Assembly: GCF_001428365.1 (NCBI RefSeq)
Contig: NZ_LMSH01000003.1
Span: forward strand, 1-64,000
Direction: 5' to 3'
DNA: 64,000 nt
DNA from: Arthrobacter sp. Soil763
GTDB lineage: Bacteria; Actinomycetota; Actinomycetes; Actinomycetales; Micrococcaceae
The position numbers and the translations under genes were made by a program. The stretch's first letter is position 1, and every line of letters begins with the position of its first letter. Shown here piece after piece: positions 51,401-57,996 of this stretch. Below the pieces are notes generated by a model that saw nothing but the letters and a program-made list of their open reading frames with translations, was not told the origin of the DNA and made no database searches.

Positions 51401-51636
51401 AGCCTATTTGCGAGGGCGACGCGTTCGGTGGGTTTGGCTGTGGCGAGGACTCGCCGGACGGCTTCGGCAACGTGCTGGGAGAGGATATCCGGGCTGTCTT
51501 CGTCATCTATGGCGGCAAAGACGGGTCGCAGATCCGACGCGTTATTCAACAAGCTGCCGAGCGCATCCGTGTTCAGAAGTTCGTACAAGCCCTCGGGCAG
51601 CTGCCCCGCTGCCACTCCCCCAATGGAATTAGTCAC
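48481..51636 (-). CDS. PLD nuclease - DEAD/DEAH helicase - DUF3427 protein
   Basis: A 1051-residue fusion. Residues 120-290 form a phospholipase-D-type nuclease domain with HAKAWLF (His214, Lys216) and GSSNLSQAALLDG (232-244). Residues 310-750 form an SF2 helicase: ATGTGKT (340-346), DEFH (434-437), GLTATPERGDG and QQLGRGLRR. Residues 760-1051 are DUF3427, ending in a segment with LVPF/YPCLGQV-like beta strands (VPYACLGQVDYV). Such fusions are frequent in bacterial defence islands and resemble a restriction factor. ATG 51636 lies at the head of a minus-strand run; the codon use here is more GC-rich than in Mod/Res, hinting at a separate history. Confidence 0.9.
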   Translation of the reverse strand: MTNSIGGVAAGQLPEGLYELLNTDALGSLLNNASDLRPVFAAIDDEDSPDILSQHVAEAVRRVLATAKPTERVALANRLLRELNIGDRIAPGPTQLQSLHRPDTLKRRNLRRPTTKLGDSALLTNSKDDPNLAAELRTEIESANTVDLLCAFVRWTGLRLLHPALEELRERGAKLRVITTTYMGATERRAIDELVTRYGAEVKINYETQATRLHAKAWLFRRNSGFDTAYVGSSNLSQAALLDGLEWNVRLSSVGTPALLNRFEVTFDSYWEQRAFQSYDPERDGEKLDAALERNGGRRTAVPGAATGLELQPFLHQEEMLEDLEAERLKGFNHNLLVAATGTGKTVIAALDYKRLCEAAGKNLKLLFVAHRQEILKQAMRTYRDVMQDGAFGELYVGEHKPRQWKHIFASVQSLSSLGIEQLAPDFFDVVVIDEFHHAMAPTYRRLLDHLQPQQLLGLTATPERGDGVDVAQQFFDGRTASELRLWDALDADLLVPFHYFGVSDDVDLSQLEWKRGNYDTAQLNNLYTGNDARSAKVIRELRDKVTSTEQMRAIGFCVSVQHAHYMAEVFNRAGIASVAVDGSTDDADRAAALKRLAAREINCIFAVDLFNEGLDLPQVDTILMLRPTQSATIFLQQLGRGLRRAEGKAVLTVMDFIGQQRREFRFDLRYRALTGYGRKELEKAVEDEFPYLPSGSQIVLDRVAQKVVLNNIKAQLRFNRVQLVRDIASYAETELHAYLERSGNDVKSIYRSTKDSWTGYLRTAGLIEGFSPLEAVITGRIQELSDADEKKLLSRMARLIHVDDPERADAYSMLVGADAPRYADLGMREQTFARMLFYTLWDDGGGFQSYDAGLDHLRGYKFVCSEIRQIVRLGVAASKHAAKGLGAGLQHIPLLSHATYRREEVLSALQYGSLELGKSVQHREGVAWCPATSTDAFFVTLNKDDKKHSATTMYKDYAISPELFHWESQNATSPGSPTGRRYLNRAARDSKILIFTRDAAEDETGLTVPYACLGQVDYVQHAGEKPIAITWKLHRPMPADVYATAAAVAQ

Positions 51637-51791
51637 TGCGCCAGGCTATTGGGTACATGTCTGGACACCAAACTTTTAGCCCGCTAATGCATCGTGGTCA
51701 TTTTGCCGGTTCCAAACGTGTGCCCACAAAAAACCCGGGTCAGCCGGCAGTCGATTGCATCGAATTACGCGCTGACTGTAGAACAGCCCCC

Positions 51792-51806
51792 TATGCTGGC
51801 TCCATG
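51792..51806 (+). promoter_or_regulatory. Minus-10 box and leaderless start of the 192-residue gene
   Basis: TATGCT (51792-51797) lies six bases before ATG 51804, and there is no ribosome-binding site, so transcription probably begins at or next to the start codon. No convincing -35 is seen. Confidence 0.45.
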
Positions 51807-52382
51807 CCTGTTGGGGATTGTGAGAATGCGTTTCTGGAAGCCGCTCGCTGTGAGGGTTTGGAATTGGCTCGGTGCAAGACTCCGTGGCTCAATCAAAGAG
51901 GGCACTTCGGTTTACCCGATCGAGCTTCTAACGTCACCGGCCCGCTGCATGACATCTTCTTGTCCCTCGGAGGTCAGGCCCCTGAGCAGGCGGCGAAACG
52001 AACGACGGCTTTGCCAGGCGACTTCATCCACGTTGAGACTGGAACGATCATTGAGATCGACGAACTACAGCACTTCACTAGCTTCCGACTGCAGTCATTC
52101 AAGTACTACCCAGCCGGTTATCCCTTGGATTTCGGAGTTAGGGAGTATCAAGAACTCTGCCGCCAGTTCGCTCCGAAAGCCGACAAGTACCGGCAGGCGA
52201 AGACTGCGGCAGCCTTTGGGCCTGGCGGCCGGCAGCGGCAGCGCGCGTATTACGACGCTCTTCGCGATCTCGCCACCCCGGCGATGGGACATCCACCCAT
52301 AATTCGCGTTCCAGCACCCGACGGCAATGGCGCTGCGGCTTTCGAAAGGAATCGAGAACGGATTTTGCGGGCCCTTCAGTAA
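51804..52382 (+). CDS. Putative small nuclease with DELQHF motif
   Basis: A 192-residue protein, apparently leaderless (-10 box six bases upstream). The frame is open 49 codons upstream but that part has no protein-like features. Residues about 70-100 contain LPGDFIHVETG, then IIEIDELQHFTSFRLQ, an acidic-core arrangement like PD-(D/E)XK or Vsr-type restriction folds in which the Asp and Glu residues bind metal. C-terminal region is basic and helical. I have seen the DE-x-QHF pattern in uncharacterised actinobacterial proteins. A defence nuclease is an inference. It is divergent from the PLD-DEAD gene. Confidence 0.65.
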   Translation: MPVGDCENAFLEAARCEGLELARCKTPWLNQRGHFGLPDRASNVTGPLHDIFLSLGGQAPEQAAKRTTALPGDFIHVETGTIIEIDELQHFTSFRLQSFKYYPAGYPLDFGVREYQELCRQFAPKADKYRQAKTAAAFGPGGRQRQRAYYDALRDLATPAMGHPPIIRVPAPDGNGAAAFERNRERILRALQ

Positions 52383-52631
52383 ACGTAGGCCCGGAGGCTC
52401 GTGGTCCAGGCCCCGCATCAAGACAACATGGCGGTCGCCGATCAACTCGTTGGCTCCTTGGCGTGCGATGCTCTGTTCGAGCTCGACTACATTACGGTGA
52501 CAGCCGGCTGCAAGTCGCTGTGGCGGGCGGTGACGCCACTCGGCATGGCGCTTCTTCGGACTGCGACCCTTCGCCCGCCTTGGCGTCATTCGGACGCCGA
52601 TAAGAACAGACCAGAGAATGCAAAATTGCGT

Positions 52632-52660
52632 TTGTTCCGGACATCACCCGCATTTAGGAT
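52632..52660 (+). promoter_or_regulatory. Strong promoter of a leaderless gene
   Basis: TTGTTC (52632-52637), 17 bases, TAGGAT (52655-52660), then six bases to ATG 52667. The spacing is ideal and places the transcription start at the start codon, with no room for a ribosome-binding site. Confidence 0.6.
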
Positions 52661-52666
52661 CGCCCA

Positions 52667-53611
52667 ATGACAACGTATCGCCGCCGCGGTCACTATCGTC
52701 GAGGCCCCAACGGACAGCGAGTTTGGGTTTCCAGCCATACCGTGACGCGATCTCGCCGACAGCAGTATCCATATCGCGCCTCGAAGTCTCCGCGCGTGGT
52801 CGCTCCTAAAGCGCCCCTTCCTTGGTCAATTCGCTGGGCGAAGCCTAACGGTCGCTTTCCCGTTTGTGGCGCTCCTGTCTACTTCTATGCAAACGAGTTC
52901 GGGAGCCGTGTCTATTTTGACGAAATCGGCCCCCCCTGGCCAAAGCATCCGTGCACGCTTGGTTCCCACGCGCAAGGTACGGGAGCGACGCGCGGTCGCC
53001 GCATAGCACCGCTCATCTATTCACCCACTAAAGGTCGTCGGAAACTAGCCGCAGCTCATCGAAGCGATCGCAACCCCCAATTGCGGCCCTCTAGTAGGCC
53101 GCGGACCAGCGCCACATCTCAACCCTTCACGTTGCGGAGGGCACTGCCCGGCACAGGCGGCACTCACCTTCACCTTCAGCGACTTTTTGAGGCGTCAGTT
53201 CCGGAGGTGTGGGAATCGACCGAGAATGTCTCCCTACAGCCCGACCAAGTGGTGTTCCTAGACGAGGGTCATTTGTCGTACATGGACCTGGGCCGGATGG
53301 ACGTTGTGAGATTTCCGGTGCATATCAGCTCAACAGCGCCCGGAATTAGTCAGGCCTATGACCAGCAAGGCAGACAGCCAGCGTCGCAGGCGGATTCGAG
53401 CGCCGGCTGCGGCGGGTGCCTCCTTGTAATCGCCATACCCATGCTCGTGTGGCTCCTGGTCAGCATATGGAACCCTATCAATCACAATTCCAACGGAATC
53501 GGCGCGGCCGTTTTCCTCTTCCTAGTAGCGGCCGGCTGTTTCGTCTCAGGCGTTCGCTTGATCACCCGAGCCCGGCAGCTAAGGCGCAATGACGAAAACT
53601 CAGGCAAGTAG
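52667..53611 (+). CDS. Unknown protein with basic N-terminus and C-terminal membrane segments
   Basis: A 314-residue protein from a clear leaderless promoter. Residues 1-50 are very basic (TYRRRGHYRRG). Residues 55-100 contain RFPVCGAPVYFYANEFGSRVYFDEIG and HPCT, a short domain with two cysteines that may bind zinc. The middle is polar and variable. Two hydrophobic helices near residues 245-265 and 275-298 anchor the C-terminus in the membrane. Similar N-terminal modules occur in uncharacterised actinobacterial proteins. I assign no function; presence in the island suggests accessory or defence use. Confidence 0.7.
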   Translation: MTTYRRRGHYRRGPNGQRVWVSSHTVTRSRRQQYPYRASKSPRVVAPKAPLPWSIRWAKPNGRFPVCGAPVYFYANEFGSRVYFDEIGPPWPKHPCTLGSHAQGTGATRGRRIAPLIYSPTKGRRKLAAAHRSDRNPQLRPSSRPRTSATSQPFTLRRALPGTGGTHLHLQRLFEASVPEVWESTENVSLQPDQVVFLDEGHLSYMDLGRMDVVRFPVHISSTAPGISQAYDQQGRQPASQADSSAGCGGCLLVIAIPMLVWLLVSIWNPINHNSNGIGAAVFLFLVAAGCFVSGVRLITRARQLRRNDENSGK

Positions 53612-54017
53612 GAAAAAGACACAAGAATCACTGCCTTCCCGGCATATAAGGGCCAAAAGCATATGTTGCGGCCCCGCGACCGCTGTCAGTTGTCCGCGTG
53701 TACGTTCAATGCCAGACAGCGTGTTAATCCTCAGCTCCGCAACCTGCTCAAGCGAACTCACGCAGCCTAGCCAGACTCCATCGTTGTGCGGGTTCCGGAG
53801 GAGGACATGGGCGCGGGCCCGCATCTTTGAAACCGCGCTGCACGAAACCCCGGGGATGGAATTACACACTTGGAGGCGCTGGCTCTACTCCGACAAGTGC
53901 TGCCGGGCATGAACCCTGACGCTGCGTTCCTGGCGTTGCTGTGGAATGTTTAGACCGCACCTTAGGCTTAGCAAAAAGTAATTCCGTTTATCTAGGTAAA
54001 AATCGCAGGGGGCAGCA
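53612..54017. other. Gap upstream of the NERD-helicase gene
   Basis: Open frames on both strands (about 90-107 codons) lack ribosome-binding sites and recognisable domains, and they compete on opposite strands, so none is called. The right end holds GGGGG as ribosome-binding site for the next gene. Confidence 0.4.
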
Positions 54018-55691
54018 GTGAGATGCATTCCGGAGGAACCGGACTTCGGTGACGGCCAGGTTGCGGAGAAAGTCGTTTGGGAGGCGCTGAAGAATAGCCT
54101 TCCGGATGACGCAGTCCTTGCCCATTCGGTACAGGTGCGCGACGGAGCACGGGAATTCGAAATTGATCTGCTGGTGTTGTGGCCGAGGGTCGGGATAGCG
54201 GCAATCGAAGTCAAGGGCGGTCAGATCAGCGTCGCTGACGGGCAGTGGTATCAATCGGATCGTTCCGGGAAGCGGCCTCTCAAGAGCCCCGTGGTGCAGT
54301 CCCAGGGATCCACGCACGCCTTCAAGAACTGGATCGAGGCTCAGCTCGGGAGTCGCCTGACTAGCCGCTTCGCTTACATGGTCAGTTTCCCGTACACGGA
54401 CGTCCCTCCGGACTGGGAGATGGCAGGATGCCCCCGAACACTCGTCCTAGACAGGGCCAATACCACTTTCGCGGTCGAACTAGTCCGCGCGGCCATCGAG
54501 CGGGAAGGTGGCGGGTCATCTCCGCTGGCGCCAGCGTTCATGGAGCGAATCGTCCGCGTACTCAGCGGAACTTTGGGAGACGACCGCGCCAAGCCCCAGG
54601 ATCCTAAGGAAGCCGAAGACGCGCAAGATCACCTCACTGAACGGCAGACTGTGTTGCTCCAGGCCACTCGGTCTCTGCCGCGGGTCAAGTTCACCGGCGG
54701 CGCAGGTAGTGGGAAAACGTGGCTGGCCGTGGAAAAGGCTCGGCTCCTCTGCAAGCAAGGCAAACGGGTCGGCCTTTTCAGCTACAACAAGGGCCTCAGC
54801 CAGTACCTGCAGCAGCAGGTGGCGGGCTGGCGGCAAGCGAAGCCCGTCTTCACGGGGGAATTCCACGAGTACGTGCGCGGGCTAGGGGTCCCGGACGGTT
54901 CGGAGCCGAATTACTTCGAGGAGGAAATGCCCCGACTCCTGAAGAACCTGGCGGCCCAGATGGACCCGCACGACCGGCTTGACGCCGTAGTTGTCGATGA
55001 AGCGCAGGACTTTGCCCCGCTGTGGTGGGAGTCCCTGCTCGCCTGCACCACAAATCCCGACGGCGGTGAGGTTTACGCGTTTATGGACGACCGGCAGGAC
55101 GTTTACAGGAGGTGGGGCGCGGCCTCGGACGGTGAGCATCCCACGGCGGATCTAGTGCCCATCCACATCGATGAGAACCTCAGGAACACCAGGAAAATCG
55201 CTGAGACCTTCAAGTCCTTCGCTGGTGACCACTTCACTCCACGGGGTGGCACCGGGCTGCCGGTCCGGAGAGTCGAGTGCTTCACAGACGACGCCCTCAA
55301 CGCCGCCGACGACTGCGTCGAGGCGCTCATGGACGAAGGCTGGTCCAACAACCAGATAGCTCTCCTCACCACCAAATCTCGGCACCCGGCTCACTTGGAG
55401 CATGTCGACGCCGGCACCATTGCTGACTACTGGCTCGACTTCCACGCGAACAAAGACGTCTTCTATGGCCACGTGCTGGGTTTCAAGGGCCTCGAGCGGT
55501 CAGCCGTGGTGCTATGCGTAAACGGATTTAAGGACATGGAGCGCGCCGCGGAACAGCTCTACGTTGGCCTCTCCCGGGCTAGGAGTTTGCTGGTGGTCGT
55601 GGGTGATAGCACCCTGCTGGAGGAAGCAGGTGGCCGAGAGTTAAAGTCCGCGCTCTCAAGGGCAGAGCTTTGGGAGCCCTCTCAGGCTTGA
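54018..55691 (+). CDS. NERD nuclease - UvrD-like helicase fusion
   Basis: A 557-residue protein. Residues 10-125 are a NERD domain, PD-(D/E)XK type, with Asp50 (EIDLLVL), Glu64 and Lys66 (IEVKGG). A linker (about 160-210) joins a compact SF1 helicase: GGAGSGKT (227-234), VVDEAQDFAPLWW (around 325-337), MDDRQDVYRRW and GLSRARSLLVVV (motif VI). Only about 330 residues of helicase are present, shorter than classical UvrD, so insertion domains are reduced. Start is GTG 54018 after GGGGG. NERD-helicase fusions are common in defence islands; the nuclease probably cuts DNA unwound by the helicase. Confidence 0.9.
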   Translation: MRCIPEEPDFGDGQVAEKVVWEALKNSLPDDAVLAHSVQVRDGAREFEIDLLVLWPRVGIAAIEVKGGQISVADGQWYQSDRSGKRPLKSPVVQSQGSTHAFKNWIEAQLGSRLTSRFAYMVSFPYTDVPPDWEMAGCPRTLVLDRANTTFAVELVRAAIEREGGGSSPLAPAFMERIVRVLSGTLGDDRAKPQDPKEAEDAQDHLTERQTVLLQATRSLPRVKFTGGAGSGKTWLAVEKARLLCKQGKRVGLFSYNKGLSQYLQQQVAGWRQAKPVFTGEFHEYVRGLGVPDGSEPNYFEEEMPRLLKNLAAQMDPHDRLDAVVVDEAQDFAPLWWESLLACTTNPDGGEVYAFMDDRQDVYRRWGAASDGEHPTADLVPIHIDENLRNTRKIAETFKSFAGDHFTPRGGTGLPVRRVECFTDDALNAADDCVEALMDEGWSNNQIALLTTKSRHPAHLEHVDAGTIADYWLDFHANKDVFYGHVLGFKGLERSAVVLCVNGFKDMERAAEQLYVGLSRARSLLVVVGDSTLLEEAGGRELKSALSRAELWEPSQA

Positions 55692-55838
55692 CCCCGCTAT
55701 TTCGGCAACCCGTGCTGACGGCCGCGTTGCGCACATAGCGCCGGCCGACCGCCCGTTCACTGCGCCGAAGTCCAGTAACAACATAAAACTATGAACATAG
55801 CGGCCAAACACACCAGGCCAGACTTCAAAGGAGTAACA

Positions 55839-56474
55839 ATGACGGCAAGGATTTCCATAGCGGGCCGCACTTTGTCCGAGCCGATGGCGACGCTTATCGA
55901 CTACGGCAAACGGTACGCAGACACGCTGAAGAAGTACGACTTCGGAGACAAAGGAGATCCGAATATTCTCACCGCGGACGAGATCTGGATGACCCGAATC
56001 ATTCACTCACGATTCTCTCGCGCCGAGCAGACGGAGTTGGAGAGGAAATCCTTGACTTGGAGCAAGTATTGGGCAGCAATCTCTCCAAGCGCCTGCATCG
56101 AAGACGCCGATCCAGCCAGTGATGACGGACTTTATGACGCGATGCAAGATCTCTACTCACTGATGACTGATCTGCGAGGAGTGGGTTGGGCTAAGGCATC
56201 AAAGGTCTTGCACTTCAAACGCCCAGACCTCTACCCCATCTTGGATTCGCGTCTGATGGATCTCTACCGAGTCCCGGCAGCCAATGCGGCACAACAATAC
56301 AAGAAGCGCGGATTCAGAAGGATGTATTGGGCAGCCATCCGCAGCGACGTGATGTCTAACAAGGATAGTCTCAAGCAACTTCGCGAGGACCTGACCATGC
56401 AAGGCAACGAAGCCAGCCTGCTGTCGGCCCTCGGCGATCTACGTATCTTGGACATTCTCAGCTGGTCCCGTTGA
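55839..56474 (+). CDS. DUF6308-like protein with helix-hairpin-helix-like segment
   Basis: A 211-residue soluble protein. ATG 55839 has AAAGGAG at good spacing; an upstream ATG at 55791 lacks one. The centre reads LRGVGWAKASKVLHFKRPDLYPILDSRLMDLY, a helix-hairpin-helix-like turn followed by a short conserved segment as in DNA glycosylases; I recall this pattern as DUF6308. DNA binding is likely but catalysis is not evident. It lies about 150 bases after the NERD-helicase gene. Confidence 0.72.
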   Translation: MTARISIAGRTLSEPMATLIDYGKRYADTLKKYDFGDKGDPNILTADEIWMTRIIHSRFSRAEQTELERKSLTWSKYWAAISPSACIEDADPASDDGLYDAMQDLYSLMTDLRGVGWAKASKVLHFKRPDLYPILDSRLMDLYRVPAANAAQQYKKRGFRRMYWAAIRSDVMSNKDSLKQLREDLTMQGNEASLLSALGDLRILDILSWSR

Positions 56475-56526
56475 GTAGGGAGAGACCTCTCGATTCAACA
56501 CCTCACCAGGCCTGCCATTCTTTGTT

Positions 56527-56853
56527 GTGGAGTCGACCTCGAATTGGGATAAGGAAGCGGGTGGACCTACTATAGTGCTATCGAACATTCACCTTGGATC
56601 TAGGTGTTGGTGTTCGCTAGCTGCGAGTTTCGTAGCCGGTTCGATTCCGGGGCTGCCTCTATGGTTTTTCGTCATGGTTGTTGGTCTGCTAGTGGTTGCA
56701 GTGTTTTTCATTCCCTTCTTTGTTGCAAAAATCAGAGTCCTAACAAAACTTCTATCTAACAAAGTAAGCGCGGACGGAAAGGTGGTTATTATGGGGGTAA
56801 TATCCTGTTTTGCCTACGATGCAATCAAGTCTCTGGTGAGCCTCAGCACCTAG
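56527..56853 (+). CDS. Possible small membrane protein, AT-richer than its surroundings
   Basis: A 108-codon frame from GTG 56527, with a possible later GTG start near 56575. Two hydrophobic segments (about residues 28-45 and 46-70: WFFVMVVGLLVVAVFFIPFF) are followed by a basic stretch and IMGVISCFAYDAI. The bases are distinctly A/T-rich compared with neighbours, which suggests recent acquisition. There is no convincing ribosome-binding site. The remaining gap to 57142 shows nothing else. Confidence 0.4.
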   Translation: MESTSNWDKEAGGPTIVLSNIHLGSRCWCSLAASFVAGSIPGLPLWFFVMVVGLLVVAVFFIPFFVAKIRVLTKLLSNKVSADGKVVIMGVISCFAYDAIKSLVSLST

Positions 56854-57130
56854 ATCCAAGGCGTCGTAGGACCGACACTGATCACCCCGGCGCGCCTCTA
56901 TGGCGTTGCCCATTCACGCTTACCATGGCCGACTCGGCACAACAGACGGAAGAGGGCCCGTCCGGTCAGCCCGGAGGGGACGATTGCACCCACCGCTGAG
57001 CCTCGTCGGTCTGCGGTGTTTCCGGACTTTCAGGCCCGGCGGAGCCACGGAGCGACCACGTCCTCCCATGCCCTACGGCGAATGGCCCTGCGCTGTCGAG
57101 CCGCAACCGCACGATGTCGGCGGCTTCTGC

Positions 57131-57145
57131 TAGTTTCTGCTCATG
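57131..57145 (+). promoter_or_regulatory. Possible minus-10 box and leaderless start of the DUF6994-like gene
   Basis: TAGTTT (57131-57136) lies six bases before ATG 57143, repeating the spacing seen at 51792 and 52655. There is no ribosome-binding site and no clear -35. Confidence 0.35.
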
Positions 57146-57838
57146 GACGAGTTTGAAGACTTTGACGTCGACTATAACTTCTTCGACGACACACCGGAGG
57201 GCAAGGACCCCGATAGTCACAGCCGCACGCTCAGGCGGTACCACCAGCTCCTATGGAGCAAGCCGCTTCCTGACGGCCGACCGTTTGAGCTTCACGCGGG
57301 GCGAGCTCTCTTTCCCTATCTCGTGTACGAAGCGGATGGCACAAGAATTGTCCTTGGCAGCGACACAATTGCGACGCGGCATAGAAAGAAACTGCACCAC
57401 CTCTATTCGCAGCTTCCGGACGAAGTGAATGACGCGTTCCTCCAACGCTCCTACACCATCTGCGGTTTCATGATCTTCCCGGTCTCACAGGGCAGCCTCA
57501 ACCAGAATCGCGGCACTCATCCACGGATCCAAGATCGCTGGGATTTGACCCTGGAGGCGATTCGGCGGTTTTACGAGGGTGGCACGAGTCCTTTGACGTC
57601 GACCATGGATCGACATGCGGACTTCTTTGAGCTGTTCGGCTCTTTTGCCGGATACATCGAGCATTTTCATCTCGAAGACTTTGTAAACGCGGACGGCGCC
57701 GTGCGGTTCCTGCTTCCCTTCGAAGACTTCGAATCGCCCGCGCTGCCTTCCGATCTGCCGACCTACGCTCGCTACCGTTTGGACAGTTTGAAATTATTCG
57801 AGGCCCGCCGCCTGCGCATCCTGAAGGCGATCAAGTAG
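57143..57838 (+). CDS. DUF6994-like protein
   Basis: A 231-residue soluble protein with an acidic N-terminus (MDEFEDFDVDYNFFDD). The segment GKDPDSHSRTLRRYHQLLWSK and, further on, YTICGFMIFP, DRWDLTLEAIRRFYEGGTSPL and FLLPFEDFESPALP match a conserved family I recall as DUF6994. The function is unknown; members occur singly in many phyla and are often in accessory DNA. It marks the right end of the island before the GC-rich permease gene. Confidence 0.78.
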   Translation: MDEFEDFDVDYNFFDDTPEGKDPDSHSRTLRRYHQLLWSKPLPDGRPFELHAGRALFPYLVYEADGTRIVLGSDTIATRHRKKLHHLYSQLPDEVNDAFLQRSYTICGFMIFPVSQGSLNQNRGTHPRIQDRWDLTLEAIRRFYEGGTSPLTSTMDRHADFFELFGSFAGYIEHFHLEDFVNADGAVRFLLPFEDFESPALPSDLPTYARYRLDSLKLFEARRLRILKAIK

Positions 57839-57922
57839 CGGCAAGGACAACTTTCAACCTTGCCACTATGCCCCTGCAACACTCCTCCGCACCAACCAGC
57901 GCCACCATGGAACCAGAACGGA

Positions 57923-57953
57923 AAGGGCGCGCCCGGTCAGACCGGACGCGCCC
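57923..57953 (-). terminator. Terminator of the amino-acid permease gene
   Basis: A 14-bp stem (57924-57937 with 57941-57954, approximately) with one C-A mismatch and a 3-base loop. It lies 45 bases after the permease stop codon on the minus strand and faces the DUF6994-like gene. There is a short T-rich tail only. Confidence 0.6.
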
Positions 57954-57996
57954 TCCGCGTGCACCGAACCCGCTAGCCGGGTCAGCAGCACCTGAT

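Noticed and set aside
52401-52670. 89-codon frame between the putative nuclease and the leaderless membrane-protein gene
   Set aside because: It runs into the promoter of the next gene, lacks a ribosome-binding site, and a competing frame exists on the other strand.
53600-53912. Frames of 89 codons (minus) and 107 codons (plus) in the gap before the NERD-helicase gene
   Set aside because: Both lack ribosome-binding sites and recognisable features and they overlap each other.
56640-56675. T-arm-like sequence GGTTCGATTCCGG followed by an acceptor-like stretch, hinting at a tRNA or an attachment site made from a tRNA 3' end
   Set aside because: No matching acceptor, D-arm or anticodon stem lies upstream, and the bases are accounted for by a possible small membrane-protein frame.
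26849-57838. CRISPR array, integrase or insertion sequence in the island
   Set aside because: No regularly spaced repeats, recombinase motifs or terminal inverted repeats were noticed on reading through; a proper search could still find degenerate ones.
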